Shown here piece by piece: positions 1-15,700 of a stretch of 64,000 nucleotides of DNA. The position numbers and the translations under genes were made by a program. Within the stretch, counting starts at the first letter, position 1. Each line of letters starts with the position of its first letter. Source of the stretch: Stenopsyche tienmushanensis (Eukaryota; Arthropoda; Insecta; Trichoptera; Stenopsychidae); assembly GCA_008973525.1 (NCBI GenBank), contig WACJ01000520.1, positions 868,001-932,000 on the forward strand. Direction: 5' to 3'. The notes beneath the pieces are model-generated. The model did not search any database. It saw only the letters and a program-made list of their open reading frames with translations, and had not been told where the DNA came from.

Positions 1-127
1 TTGTTTATCCAGTATCATGTATCTTAATCGTCAAATATTGAAATACTGAAAATATCTTAGTGATATCTTCATGAATATTATACAAACTTATTAGTTATTC
101 GTCTTACTGGATTATATGGATATTTTT

Positions 128-705
128 AAGGACGTATTCTAGTCAAGAGGCACAAATTTTGGGCGTTTTCTATCAGATATGCAAAAAATGATATATTAAG
201 TGTAAGAAGTAAAAAAAGAGTATATCCTGGTTGACACGATTTCAACCCTTTTAATCATCTGAAATAAAAAAAGAAAGCAGATTTTTAATTACTAAAGATG
301 ATGCTATAGTTCCTACCTCAAAGAAAGAAAAAAAATTTTTTAATAAAATGGCGGCAGTTTAAATTTTTTGGCCTTATTTTTTACAGTTTTAATTATTTTT
401 AAATAGTTAAAATTAAAATTTTAGTATAAATCTGGTAGAGACAATAAAATATTATATAGAGAAAGTTTATATTAAAGTTTATAGCAAATAAACTAATTAC
501 AACTTGAGATATCATGTCAACCGTGTTGAAAAAAGTAATTTCGAGAAAAACGCGTTCAAATATTTCGTTCTGGCGGCTAAGTTACCGCGTCACTAAAATA
601 GTTACAACTTCGTAATTAATTTAAATTTTGAAAATTTCTTTGGAGGATATATTTTTAAAAGCTTAAACTTTAAAATCATGCAAAAAACAAAATCGATTTT
701 TAACC
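128..705 (-). repeat. AT-rich interspersed repeat, family X, copy 1
   Basis: This is the most complete reverse-oriented copy of a repeat found five times in the window. One end reads GTATTCTAGTCAAGAGGCAC followed by AAATTTTGGGCG. The middle holds a conserved block around 505-600 (GATATCATGTCAACCGTGTT, then a TTTCGAGAAAAACGCG block and GCGTCACTAAAATAG). The other end runs into AAAACAAAATCGATTTTTAA near 690-705. Matching blocks occur at about 8925, 12235, 52870 and 59838. No protein or clear terminal inverted repeat was seen, so the class is unknown. The boundaries are approximate. Confidence 0.7.
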
Positions 706-3537
<2,832 letters not shown>

Positions 3538-3889
3538 TAATCAATATATTATTATTAACCTATCTGAGATGAAACGAAATAACATGCGTTTGATATAAAA
3601 TTTAAATCTTTAATGGATTCAATTCGCCAATATATTTTTTGAACATTCAGAGGAATTGTTCGATTCTCCAAATGGTCAATTAGCAATTTAACTTGATCCA
3701 TTAAATTGGGAATCCAACTGTGAATGAAACCCATTTAAATTCCACATAAGCTTAATTTAAAACCATAAAACTATTGAAGGCATTCGATCTTAAGAACACA
3801 CATTCTTGTTATTTTAATATATTAGTAAAGTGGTAACCAACAATATATTATTCCTTTGAATCTATTATAATTGGTCATTTCATTAATCA

Positions 3890-4520
3890 TTTTTGAATTC
3901 CTCTATTGTAAAAATTCTTCGATTTAGAAGCAAAAAACGAAGAAAGACAATTTTAATATTTTCTAAGTTTGTATCCAAAAACTGCTCTAATACGGGAATC
4001 AAACGAAAATCAAAAGGAGCGCGGTTAGGAGAATAAGGTGGATGCAATATTAACTCTCATGTAAAGTCCCTAATTTTTTTGATGGTATTTCTCGCTGAAT
4101 TTCGCGTTGTTGTGGTGCAAGATGATGTTCAAATTGAAGAGCTCTGGATAAATTTGTTCCTTAACTAATATCGATACACAGTTGAATGAGTTGATCCAAA
4201 ATTTTCAGCTAATCTATCAATGGAAAGAGTTGAATTAGTTTCCATGAAATCTTATAGAACGTCGTTATTCAGCGTTTCAGATCTCTAACAACTTGATTCT
4301 GGATTTAAATCTGGCAAACCATTTTCTACATATTTAGAGAGAAAAAAATAGACTAAATGTCGTATTGATTTTGATTTGAAATGAGTTGATTTATTTCCAT
4401 TTTAAGGTTTTTTTCTGTAAAAATTATACAGTTCCAAATGCCAAAAACCGATCAGAATAAACGAAACAATGACTATTTCAAAGCCCTTATTTTTTTAAAA
4501 TATCTTTTCTTAACAGAAGT
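3890..4520 (-). mobile_element. Decayed mariner-type transposon relic, copy P1
   Basis: Read on the minus strand, 4121-4101 gives ILHHNNA. This is the usual mariner block ILHHDNARPH, which holds the second catalytic aspartate; here the Asp is read as Asn. It is followed at a distance by a degenerate form of the mariner segment with proline, tyrosine and serine before the third aspartate (about 4045-4010). Frameshifts and stops are frequent, so the copy is dead. The same sequence recurs at 6790-7240 in the same orientation. The outer ends are not resolved. Confidence 0.75.
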
Positions 4521-6789
4521 GTGAAAACCGCATGTATTTTTGGCACTACCGAATATCAGATTTAAAAATTGCGTAAATTTGATCATTTTTGGGAATGGAC
4601 TTAATGGGAAGTTTCATAATCTATTCAAGCAAAAATATTGCTACATATAATTGGTTGGCAGAAATTCAAACTCAAAAGATCATCAGACTATATTATGTTA
4701 TTCTTGCATCCAAATTTTATATTTCGAGGCGTATTCTGGCCAATTCTAAATCAATTGAAGTTATTTATTATTCTTTCGCATGAATTATTGGAGCAATTTC
4801 GTATTCCGAATTGATATCGAATACGTTCGGAGAGTCATCGCTCTTGGAATTCGCAATGGATGCGTTCTGCGAAAATATGTTAACCAAGACGAATAATAAT
4901 AACATCGGGGAATGAATAATGAATTTACTCGAGAAAATCCCGAAATTTATCTCAGTTCATTGCTTTTAGTTTTTCTTTGCATATTTAAATTTGAACGACT
5001 TAAACGTAATGCCACGCCTAATCCCTCGGGTTCACAGAGTATCAACTGAGATGAGCGCTGTAAAAACAAAAAACATGAAGAACGATTTTATTCGGAAAAT
5101 ATTTGGCACGTCTCAATAGCAAATATGATATTTTTATGGCTAATTTTGCCCCGAGAAAATAAACATGGAGCGCTGAAAGGACGACACGTTAGATGCGTTG
5201 ATGATGTGTTATGATCAATTTTAATACCCAGATAAATTTAAATTTGATGTCAACAAACAGAATTTATTAAAACAATATTGATGTATACTTAAATTTAGCT
5301 TTATAAGATTCACGGGGTGTGTAAATTATATTAATAATCACCATGTCTTTGGATTGAACTGGAATTTCGCCCATATTATTTTATGTTGGGATATTTTAAG
5401 TGCCATAACTTCTGAGTATACACGAAAAATTAAAAGATACTCATAAGCTATTTTTGTAGAACTTTCAGACAATCTCTGCATTTACAGGGCAATAATTTTA
5501 ATCCTTTGGCGTTGAGATCAAGCACGTGCAACGTCAAAGTATATTTTCGTACTCTAAATTATATGTATGCAACTTGAACACAAATTGATAATTTAAAGAT
5601 GTCTGGATGCATTGTGTTATAAATACAACACATTCAATGGATTTCCGCATTGCTCTGCGCTGTTTTTGCGCTGATTTCGATAGATAATTTCGATGAACTG
5701 CTGTCGACTGTATCGAGGACTCTTTATGGCGGCAATCGTTATCCTTGCCATTGTAATCGTAATAACGGCATAATAAAAGTGTAAACGGATGGTGATATTT
5801 TATTTATAGCGTCTGCTTCGCCACAGTAGACACTTGACAGCCTAATACATCCCGCTCCAGTGCTCTGACTGACAGCACATTACACTTCGTGTAGCACATT
5901 TCACGTGTTCTATTACTACACATAATTTCGGATATATACAGAAATTGTCGCTGTGTATATTTTGCAAATAAAACTGTTTAAAATTTGGGAATTTTTCAAT
6001 TTTTTTGCATTGAAAATGATCGCCGAAATTGCGACTTTTCACTAAAATAATGCATTTTTTAGCCCCCAAAGATTAGCTCCGCTCGATTAGCCCGAAAAGA
6101 ATCTTGGATTTTCCTTCTATATGATTAAAAGATTACGAACGATCCTAATCATTGGCGTTTGAATAAAATACTATCACAAAATCTCATCTTAAATGATCGA
6201 ATCTTATTAATAATAAACTGAGTAGCTCTTAAATCTTGTTCTTCAAAATTTCAATTAGGTATTTTTAATCAATCAATCATTTGATTTATAACAATAAGCC
6301 TTAATATAAGCCTATGTGCATTGAATTAATCAAAATCTGCTTACGTTATACGCATTTTTATTAAACTTAATATAGAACGTGACGAAAAATGCATTGTGGA
6401 TGTGTAAAAATGCATTGTTCATCATTCAAATATTTGATTATGTAGGATTTATACTCATTTTTTACATTAATTAAGGATGCACATCGAATTATTTTATATC
6501 ATATTATTGAAAAAATACATTTTAGTAGTAAATTTTGACTAATTCCATTTAAAATATTGGAGTTTATGAGAATTTGTTTTTGATTTCATATTTATAAGAT
6601 CCTTTCGAAGATTGGATGATTGTTGGTATTGTGGATCAATTTTTGATATTTTAGTATAAATATCTGAAAATAAACGTTTACGTTACCAACAAATTTGATA
6701 TATTGAAGTCAGATAGGTTCGTCAATAATTGATTGATTTGCATAAATTATCGAAATATCATTTGAAAATATCGGTAGTACCAAAAGTGC
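4521..6789. other. Intron sequence without recognised genes
   Basis: AT-rich intronic DNA. A GC-richer patch lies at about 5640-5900 (including TTTATGGCGGCAATCG). Small open frames at 4589-4783 and 5842-6069 have no recognisable domain and sit in ordinary AT-rich sequence. I see nothing else that can be named. Confidence 0.5.
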
Positions 6790-7240
6790 GTGTCGTTTTT
6801 TAAATCAGTTTTATAGATTCAACTGTTGTAGAAATTCTTCGCTTTGGATGCTAAAAACGAAGAAAGGCAGTTTTTAATGTTAATGTGTTTAAATTCGTAA
6901 AAAATGTTTGTCCCAAACCATTTCAATATGGGAAATTAACTCACATTTAATGTCCCTAATTTTTTAATGGTATTTCTTGCTGAATCTCACGTTGTCGTGG
7001 TGCAAGATGACGTTTTCCCTGTTGATGAGTTCTGGATGAGTTTAATCGCCAAAAAATGTCGATACACAGTTGAGTGAGTTGATCCAAGTCTCTCATCTAA
7101 TCCGTCAATGGAAATGCTTGGATTTGTCTCTAGCAAATCTCGTAGAACGTCATTATTCAGCGATCAAAAGAGCTGAACAATGACTATTTCGAAGCACATA
7201 GCAAAAAAAATATTTCCAAACTAACGCCCCTTATTATATA
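6790..7240 (-). mobile_element. Decayed mariner-type transposon relic, copy P2
   Basis: This segment is homologous to the relic at 3890-4520, with the same orientation and order of blocks but lacking about 150 bases of it. The minus strand at about 7020-6985 reads INREN then VILHHDN, the mariner block that holds the second catalytic aspartate, here intact. Downstream the frame breaks repeatedly. The shared block TTCTTCG...AAAAACGAAGAAAG opens both copies at their left side (about 3920 and 6837). The copy is not functional. Confidence 0.77.
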
Positions 7241-7730
7241 TTAACTTATTATAAGTGTGTTTTTGACATAATCGATAATGATAATTTCGCCACTGTTTAG
7301 ATAATATTTTCCTTGCTTAAATATACATGGAAAGCGATTAAATATCGCCATATAAATGACTTCATCCCTTTAAAATCATTACATGAAATCGCTTCATCTG
7401 CTATAAGAAAAATAACTGAAAAGCAATCAATCAATTTTTTTTTCTTATTTAAGGCTGCGATTATTTAATAATTTCATTTTGTCTTTTTAAATCATGTAAA
7501 TCAGTAGCGTAATTTTGACTTTTGCTTGTGCTTGATGATCATGGAGCTTTCCCAACAATTTTCCCGATCTTTGTTAGCTTATTGACTGGCGTTTACTAAG
7601 TCGACTGTTATGGTCAGTTCCATAAGATCAATTGGTCGACATGGCATTTTCGTTCCATCATAAGCGTCATTTTATTAAAATTGAGATAGGTCATTGTTTC
7701 TGGGAGCTTGCCGGTGTTCGTATTTGCATA

Positions 7731-7738
7731 TATAAATA
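7731..7738 (+). promoter_or_regulatory. TATA-box-like element in the Pitx intron
   Basis: TATAAATA lies at the left edge of a GC-richer patch and 65 bases before the ATG of a 34-codon open frame. Its position would place a transcription start near 7760-7770. TATA-like strings are common in AT-rich DNA, so this is weak evidence on its own; the drop in AT content just after it is what makes it worth noting. Confidence 0.2.
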
Positions 7739-7795
7739 GTGATTAGGGAATGAAGCTTCGGTTCTATTTAGTATTCGGTTTCGGTCGACATCCAC

Positions 7796-7900
7796 ATGGC
7801 CCTCCAATATTCATCTCCCTATTTCACTTCCGGCTTTATCATCCCGTTCGGCATCATCATGCCGTTAGCTGCTCACTCATCGCACACGCTGCAAAGTTAA
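7796..7900 (+). CDS. Possible small ORF of 34 aa in the Pitx intron
   Basis: The frame runs from ATG at 7796 to TAA at 7898-7900 and begins MALQYSSPYFTSGFIIPFG. It is hydrophobic in the middle and matches no family I recognise. It sits in a GC-richer patch behind a TATA-like box at 7731. The base at -3 is C, so the start context is poor. It may be the first exon of a nested or non-coding transcript, or a chance frame inside an enhancer. No splice donor was clearly linked to it. Confidence is low. Confidence 0.15.
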   Translation: MALQYSSPYFTSGFIIPFGIIMPLAAHSSHTLQS

Positions 7901-8139
7901 TCCTTTCATGATTAAGACTATAAATCTGGCGAGGATTACCAGCCGAATGCACGCTCGCATATTAATGCATTCGCCCGCCTGCGCTCGATGCGGACCTGCC
8001 TCGCACCACAATCATCCCTGCACTCACTTTTTATGCTCACTTTCAATTCATTTTTAGACCATACATTTGCTTATTAGGTCACCATTTTATATATATAAAC
8101 CAATAGAAAAAATAGCATTGAGCACCTTGAAAATTATTC

Positions 8140-8790
8140 TTAACACTGGGTTTACGGTACCCGCCAATTTGACGGAATTTGAATTTCATGAGCTAAATTA
8201 CAAAAAACCTTTATATTATTTCCTAGTATTTTTTATCAATTATTAGCAATGAAGTAATATAAATATATACCCAAATGTATATCTCTGTCAGCTTTGTAAT
8301 TTAAAAGTTATGCGTGATGTATCTACAGATATCTATCAATTTGACGAGTTGACTAATTGTATATATTTAATTGTATGTTTAAACATAATGAACCGGCTTC
8401 ATTTATAAATTTATAAACAATTAATAAACATAATTATTCCATAGAAATTTCTATCCAATGTATCGAAATATATTAATCGAGACCTCTTTGCTACAATTTT
8501 CGAAGACAACGAAATCGAATTGTATTAGAACAAGGATGAAATTGAGATTCCTGAATGTGAAAAGATTGAGGTATCTTGTAATGAAGAAGAAACATCTGAA
8601 ATGTAATTTGTGACAGAAAAATGATGCATTTTGTACAAGATATGAGGGTTATTTATATTTTTCAAACGCAATAGATTTACACAATATGTGCCAAATGAAG
8701 TACATAAATGTAAAATATTTGAAAAAAGAAGAACGTTTGCGGAAAATATAGTTTTAAAATGGAATGTATATATGTTGAATAAATATTTAG
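8140..8790 (+). mobile_element. Possible piggyBac-like relic
   Basis: The segment begins TTAACACTGGGTTTACGG, with TTAA being the target site of piggyBac elements. Near-palindromic CCGCCAATTTGACGG (8160) and a partial repeat CAATTTGACGAG (8337) follow. A plus-strand stretch at about 8482-8610 reads as an acidic run (LFATIFEDNEIELY, then stop, then KDEIEIPECEKIEVSCNEEE) that resembles the acidic N-terminus of piggyBac transposases. No DDD core was found. The call rests on weak resemblance. Confidence 0.3.
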
Positions 8791-8924
8791 AATTGATAAT
8801 TTGTACAGGGGTGGATATTCAGGCCAAGGGTTTAAGGAATGTACTCGGATTCATTCTGACAAAATAAAGACGATATCCAATTTCTATCTTCTTACAAACA
8901 CGTTAAATTCAATTAAAATTCAAA

Positions 8925-9422
8925 AAATCGATTTTGTTTTTTTGCATTTTTTTAAAGTTTAAGGTTTTAAAAATATATTCCCCAAGGAAATTTCTAAAAT
9001 TTAAATTATTTACGGAATTATAGCTATTTTAATGACGCGACAACTAAGCCAGTCCTATCAGAATGAAATCTTTAAACGCGTTTTTCTCGAAACAACTTTT
9101 TTAAGCACGGTTGACACGATATCTCAAGTTATAATTAGTTAATTTACTGTAAATTTTATAAGAATTTATTATATTAAACCTTCTATCGTTTGTACCAGAT
9201 TTGTTTCAAAATTTTATTTTTAACTATTTAAAAAAAAATTAAAACTGTGAAAAAGTTCAAAAGGTCAAAAAATGACCTTTTTTCTTAAACAGTCGCCATT
9301 TTATAAAAATAATAAAGTTTTTTCTACCTTTGATATAGGGATTATAATGACATATTTATTAATTAGAAATCTTTAAAAATTAGAAAGGTTGAAATCGTAT
9401 CAACTAGGATACAACCTTTTTA
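8925..9422 (+). repeat. AT-rich interspersed repeat, family X, copy 2
   Basis: Plus-oriented copy. It starts at AAAAAATCGATTTTGTTTTT and contains ATAGCTATTTTAATGACGCG (about 9020) and GGTTGACACGATATCTCAAG (about 9109-9128). It ends in the block GAAATCGTATCAACTAGGAT (about 9391). It lacks the terminal GTATTCTAG motif seen in copies 1 and 3, so it is truncated on that side. No coding potential is visible. Confidence 0.7.
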
Positions 9423-12234
9423 CAAATTAAGCAATATTGTTGGGTAAAAATAGGAATATATTTGTACTCATTCAATGTAATTTTTGTGGTGTGGATGGCG
9501 ACCACATTTTAAAAAATGTTGACAATGGTTCCATAAAAGGGATTGCTAAAAGCCACCTTAGTGTTTTTATGCATACCACATATGATTTGGCGATTCAATT
9601 TACATCATCGTTTTTCGAAAATTGATACACGTCATTTTAATTATACATGGTCGTAAAGCTAATCACAACTATTTTCAAGACTAAATTTATATTAAGCTAT
9701 AATCAAGTATACAAATATATCCATTCATCTTTATCAATCTCCATGCTTTGTAATCGTATGTCAGTATTGATTACATGTGTTCCTCTTAACACATAGTGAT
9801 CATCGATCATTTTTACACACAAATACATCAATTCGATATTGACATATGAATATCTCGCTTTAATAATCCTGATGATGCATATTTATAAGCAATTTTAGAT
9901 GTTTTTATATAATTTGCTCCGTGTTTTGGATGAATTATGGTTGTTTTAAATGTATTTTCTTAATTAAAATGATCATTCGTTACGATATCAGATAGTATCG
10001 GCGATTTTCGTTTTTCGATGACGATATCTTGGATATTTTTACACGTGCTTGTACGCTCGAAAGATATACGTATAAAGACATATTGGACCGCATAAACAAT
10101 ATTACTGATTACAAGCATGGCATGGGCTTTGTGCGATAATAAAAATCATAAATATGTCGATTCTTAATCGATAAACACTATATTTAATATGGACAGGAGC
10201 ATTATTTGCCTTGAGGTGCGTCATTATATTTGTCGAAAATAGGTGCTCAAAAACGAACTTTTATGCTGTAACTTAGAGGAAATATGGCTATGAATGAATA
10301 ATATTCGTATGTAGCTCGAGTGCAGGGGTCGTATCGACAAATTGATTCATTTTTCATTACAGCCGGTGCGGCTTTCATGTTGAAAGCAGGTGTATGTGCA
10401 AACTGCACACAGTTTTTTGCGCTGTCGATTTTTCGACGGCTCGTTGAAAATGCACAAAAAAGCGAGGACGTTAATTCCTGCAAACATTTTTGCATCGTCG
10501 ATGATTGATGTGCATTGCCTTTATTTCGTCACCAGCACAACTGATATTGAGGGCGATGGAGCCGTTGCAGTACGGCTTTATTGATCGAACCGCGCTTTCA
10601 TTACGTAGATATCGATGATCAATCGCCTGAATTTGTAGCAGGCTTTCTTTCAGACTCAATGTCTGCCTTATTTGCCTTTTATATCAATCGCAATTATATT
10701 TATTGACTTATGATTTATTGATGAAGTTTATTATGAATGATGAGCCACTGACTGTATATCTTTTGGATTGTTCCCGAGCTGAATTCATAATAGAAGTAGA
10801 TAATGCAATTTGGGAGTTCATCAATCTTTTATTCGGAATATATGAAGAAATACTAGGAAAAATATTGATTTATGATCGAACTGGGATAATAATTGTCATT
10901 ATGGCTTATTGAAAAAAAAATCAGTTAAACTGCAAAATCAAAAATATTTGCTCGTAATTAACTAAGCGAAATCATTTTATTTTATTTATTGTTCCATCAG
11001 ATTCAATTAAATCCAAAATTATGCAATACATTAAAGCAATATCAGCACCTTCTAATCAAAAATTAAGAAACGACACGTTGTCTACAATCGAAAAAATGAT
11101 TACAACCAAGGACGCAACTAAATTAAATATACGACCATCATTCAGCCCACATCATATAATTATAACCAGATAACACCCAATTGCGACAGTAAATTACATA
11201 TTTTACGACATTTTCAAGCTGCACAAACCGAGACAAACGCGCGCCCCGGGCGAATTGATTTGCTCGGCGGTTAATCTGAATTCCAAGCAACGTTCATATA
11301 TAATGAGAATTTTGAAGAGTTGAATTAATGACAAAGCCCGTTATAAAGGTATTATTCATGCATCCTGCATCCTTTGGCCTTTGCTGAAAATTTAATGCAT
11401 TCATTAATTACGCCGGCGTCTTGATCAAGACGACTGACATTAAAGACGACGATTTAATAATTCAAGCGAAATTTATTCATGCACCCCACGCTATTACGTG
11501 AAAATCTACGAGCATACTAACACATTAATCAATAAATTCGTAGGATTATTTTGGCGTTGAAAGAAATGCAATAAAATGACCCCAAACGAAGAAAAAATAG
11601 AAAGCTAATAACATACAAACTTAACGAGTAATGTATTATGCTTTAATCATATGAATAATATAATTTTTGATGCCGTATATTATCCCAAAAAATTGATATG
11701 AATATCCAAACAAATCGATCAGTTCCAATTTGTTGATGATTTATTCGTTTTAATTGCTTGTATTTGAATATTTATCACATCAAATATATAGAAATACTTG
11801 TTAGTGCTAAGAATACTTTACAGAGAGTGAATAGGATGAATATTTTGTACACGTGCAAATCAAAATAGACTTCAGTGACATTCCATACTCAGTGAAAAGA
11901 CATTTTTCATTGTTTATGATGGTTAAGGAAAATGAAAAAGCATTTAATCCTAAATAAATCATTTGCTTTTTAAGCGAAGGATTTTTATACCTTAAATGTA
12001 TAAGTCTCAGTTCAATCAATCAGTCTTAGTTGATAATTCTTTGATTTTTTGAAGAAAATCTGATGAAAATTCCATTAATAACGCCAGCATATAAGCATTC
12101 AATTTATAAGATATTCCTATTGTAGGAACATTTTTGATGCTTTTATTGCCAAAAACAGAATGCAATTAGGCAAATATTCTTCACCGTTACTTGGATTTGA
12201 AAACAATCAATTCAAAAAATTATTTGGATAATAG
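9423..12234. other. Intron sequence with two GC-richer patches
   Basis: The stretch is non-coding as far as I can tell. GC-richer patches at about 10240-10660 and 11200-11520 carry several overlapping small open frames on both strands. That pattern reflects low stop density rather than a gene. The 10240-10660 patch contains GTGCAAACTGCACAC and a short inverted pair GTCGATTTTTCGAC. The rest is AT-rich. Confidence 0.5.
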
Positions 12235-12725
12235 TTATTTAAATTATTTTAATCAAGAATTTTGAAAAAATCGATTATGTTTTTTTAAACATATTTTCAA
12301 AGTTTAGGTCTTTAAAAATATATTTACTAAAGGAATTTCCAAAATTTCAATTATTTGTGGATTTATAGCCATTTTAGTGATGCAGCAACCTATCAGAACG
12401 AAATCTTTTTTCAACACGGTTGACATGATATCTCAAGTTTGAATTGATTAATTTACTTCAAATTTAATAAAAATCTTTTCAATATAACCATCTATTGTTC
12501 CTACCAGATTTATATCAAAATTTTAATTTTAAATATTTTAAAAAAATAATAAAACTGAAAAAATAAAGACTTTTTTAGTTTTATTTTTTAATTTTTTTTT
12601 TGCATATTCTTTAAATATCAATATATAACTTGTAAAAAATGTATTTTAAAAATATTTTTTGTTTCTTTTTTATCGAACTAATGAAAAAAACACCCAAAAT
12701 TTATGCCTCTAGGCTAGAATACTCC
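12235..12725 (+). repeat. AT-rich interspersed repeat, family X, copy 3
   Basis: Plus-oriented copy with both ends recognisable. It starts AAGAATTTTGAAAAAATCGA and carries TTATAGCCATTTTAGTGATG and CACGGTTGACATGATATCTC (about 12415). It ends CCCAAAATTTATGCCTCTAG then GCTAGAATACTCC, the inverse of the left end of copy 1. The copies differ at many sites, so the family is old. Confidence 0.72.
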
Positions 12726-15700
12726 CTAAAATTATCAATCATCAATTACATTTATTCATCGAATTTATATATAATTGGACTTTTATTACATTAAATATAT
12801 ACGTGTAGATTGTTGTACTTCGACCCGTTCGTGCTATTTCGATTCAAACAAGATATGATTTTTATCAAAATTTTGGAAAATTGTTTAAAGTTCATGTGAT
12901 ATTTTTAGCATGTATAAAATTTGGAATTACCTAGCATAGTGCAAAAGTCTTATAGTGTAATGAGTCGGCCATAAAAACGTGTAAAAGGGCTATTCATACG
13001 GAGTAAATATGATGCATACATAGTAAAAATCATTCATCAATTATTTTATTGTTGAAATAACATCGAAAATTGTTCGTTTCTATCGATGCAATGATTGTGG
13101 ATAATTTATTGGATGCTTGTCGTGTGTGTGGAAATTGGTTGTAAATTTTACGAAAATTTTCCATTGAAGATGATGGTTGTTGTGCCTTTTGTTCAATAAT
13201 TTGACAGATTGTTGGGTTTTTCTGCTATTATATGAGGACATCGTAAAAATATTTATAATTGTCTCATAAAGATAAGTGTCGAAAGTTCATAGAAATTGTA
13301 AAATTGACATAAAATACAATAAAGATTGTGCATATCTGACGAGTGTATTTTGATTGCCTGCAATAATAGTTGGACTATTAATTTTATGGTGATGAAGATA
13401 AAATCAAAATTAAGCGTGTGAATAATTGGAAATACGCTATAAAGTATTAATATGAAACTAAAATGAATAAAATCGACATTGTGTACGCTTTTATTCAGAG
13501 TCGATACTAGAATATCATTTTATTGTATTGATTTTTATGATCCATAAACGATATTTAATCGATCTTGTATGGCGTCTTGGAGTTTTTTAATCGCACCGAA
13601 TACGAACACTTAATGTCATCATTCGAGAGCGAATAAGATAAGAAATATATGAGTAGCCCAAATAACTAGGCATTGAAAAGATCAGGAAAGATTTTTTACG
13701 CTCACAATAACGACAATAAAAATATATCTGTATTTAAGCTGGTAAGATTATAAGGGATAAAAGATATCTTTCAGCATTAACTTTAAGCTGTTTTCGCTTC
13801 TCATTTTACACCGCTAGAAACGAATTGTCAACCGGAGCTTACGATGATTAATTCAGGATTCATATTTATCGAAATAATAAATTCGAAGACCGTCTAAAGT
13901 GCAAGGGCTTCCTTATTTATGCCCTGTGCAATAAATATCTTATCCTAGCAAATAAAATGATAACTTATGTATATCAGATTTGAATATTGCACAATGCATT
14001 ATCGCCTTTGTTTGTCTTGACGTATTATCTGCCTGGAACAATTTAAAACGTTTAAATTTAAACTCTTTTAGAATAGCGTAAATCTTCGTAATTTACATCT
14101 AGAATATTAAAATATCAAGTTTATGACACATTTTTGACAATTTGGCATTCATCCCGTATGTTTCATGACCGTGAGTCAATGCCGGCTAAATTTATTGATC
14201 ATAAATATTGCTTTTCTGAAATGGCATAATCTATTTTAATATTTTGGAACAAACTTCTGAAGTTGCTTAAATTAATTTTGGGAAAACTGGAACGACACGC
14301 CACTGAATAAGTTCGTAGGATGGCATATAATTGGCGCCATTTTTGATAAATCTTTATGATTTTTTTAAATGAACAACCTTCCAATAATATATATATATTA
14401 AAATTTCATAATAATATGACGCTTTTTTTATATTTTTCAAAACAATGGAAAATGTGATGTGATGATAAAGTATTGCTTTTTAATGGGAAAATACCCTTCA
14501 AGCAATAACTTCACAAGTGTTATTTAAACTCTACTCTATCGAAAAAAATGATAGAAGTTTTAATTTTAAGGGAGGTTTCTGCCTTGTTGGGCCTAAAATT
14601 TTTTGATTTTTCATCAATTTTTTAACCAAACAGATATTATAAAATAGACGCAAATGTATGTGTAATCTGATTCGTTAACATCTTTTTTTTAAAATCATGA
14701 TTCTAAATTGAATATTTTTAAGCTATTGCATGTCTGGGAAATATAATATTAATTATATTGTATAAAATCATAATATATATAAGCACAATGACATTTGAGG
14801 AGCATTTGCGCGGTTTAATTTGCATATTAAAGCTGCCAGACATTAGCCAAAGCTGTTTAATTAGGTTTTATGTAGCAAATTTTAATTAACTGCGGTGAAG
14901 ACTTATTTAAAAATGTCTGAAAATCTTGATCTAACGATCGTCGCGTAGTTTTATGCTCGGTTACCCAACGTTTTATATTTTTGTTGGATTGAATTATCCA
15001 TGTTGCCGATGTAATTTATTGATCGAAATCATTATCGAATGAACCTTGTATTTCAGCAAGAGTCATATCGTTAATTTACAACGCTATCCAGAAATATGTT
15101 GATAATATAGAGGACTAAGGCCGCGGATTAGCGATTGACTACCGCTGTTCTGCTTTGCCGTTCACTTTTATGACAGTTTTAAGACAAACAAACTATTGAT
15201 AAAGTAAAATGATAACGAAATACTTCAAGATTTCGATAATGCGACACTTTTGAAGTGCGTCAAGCCGAGTATTCACGGAATCACCGTTTGAAGTCGAAAT
15301 TATCACAAATTCTTCAAAAATACGGTCAAATTAGAATGATAAAAATGACAGCCACGGTCTCATATTTACAACAGGCTATTTTTGGCAAGTTCTTGTGTAT
15401 GATATGAGTTATGCAATCAAACTGATGAAAAAATTGATTCATAGCTGATTTTAAAATAGGCGATACCCAAAAAATGCATAGCCCATTAGATCGAATTTAT
15501 ATATGAAATCTTGTTATGTACCACAAATATTGCTTTCATAGAACACGGATATTTCCTCAACGTTACAAACTCAAAGATGAACGATTTCATTGGATGGAAA
15601 ATCATCAACGGTCGAAATTTTCTTATGGGGACGCTTCATTATTTGTCATAAGACGAGTGCCGGCATTTTGAGCTCTTTGAAGATAAACCTGACGATACAT

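Larger units (their letters stand above)
7540..8050. promoter_or_regulatory. GC-richer intronic patch with paired TAATCC/GGATTA sites (candidate enhancer)
   Basis: The patch stands out from the AT-rich intron. It contains TAATCC at 7898-7903 and the inverse GGATTA at 7933-7938, about 35 bases apart. TAATCC is the known core for K50 homeodomains such as Bicoid and Pitx, so the sites could serve autoregulation. Single copies of this hexamer are expected often by chance, so this is inference. Confidence 0.25.
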
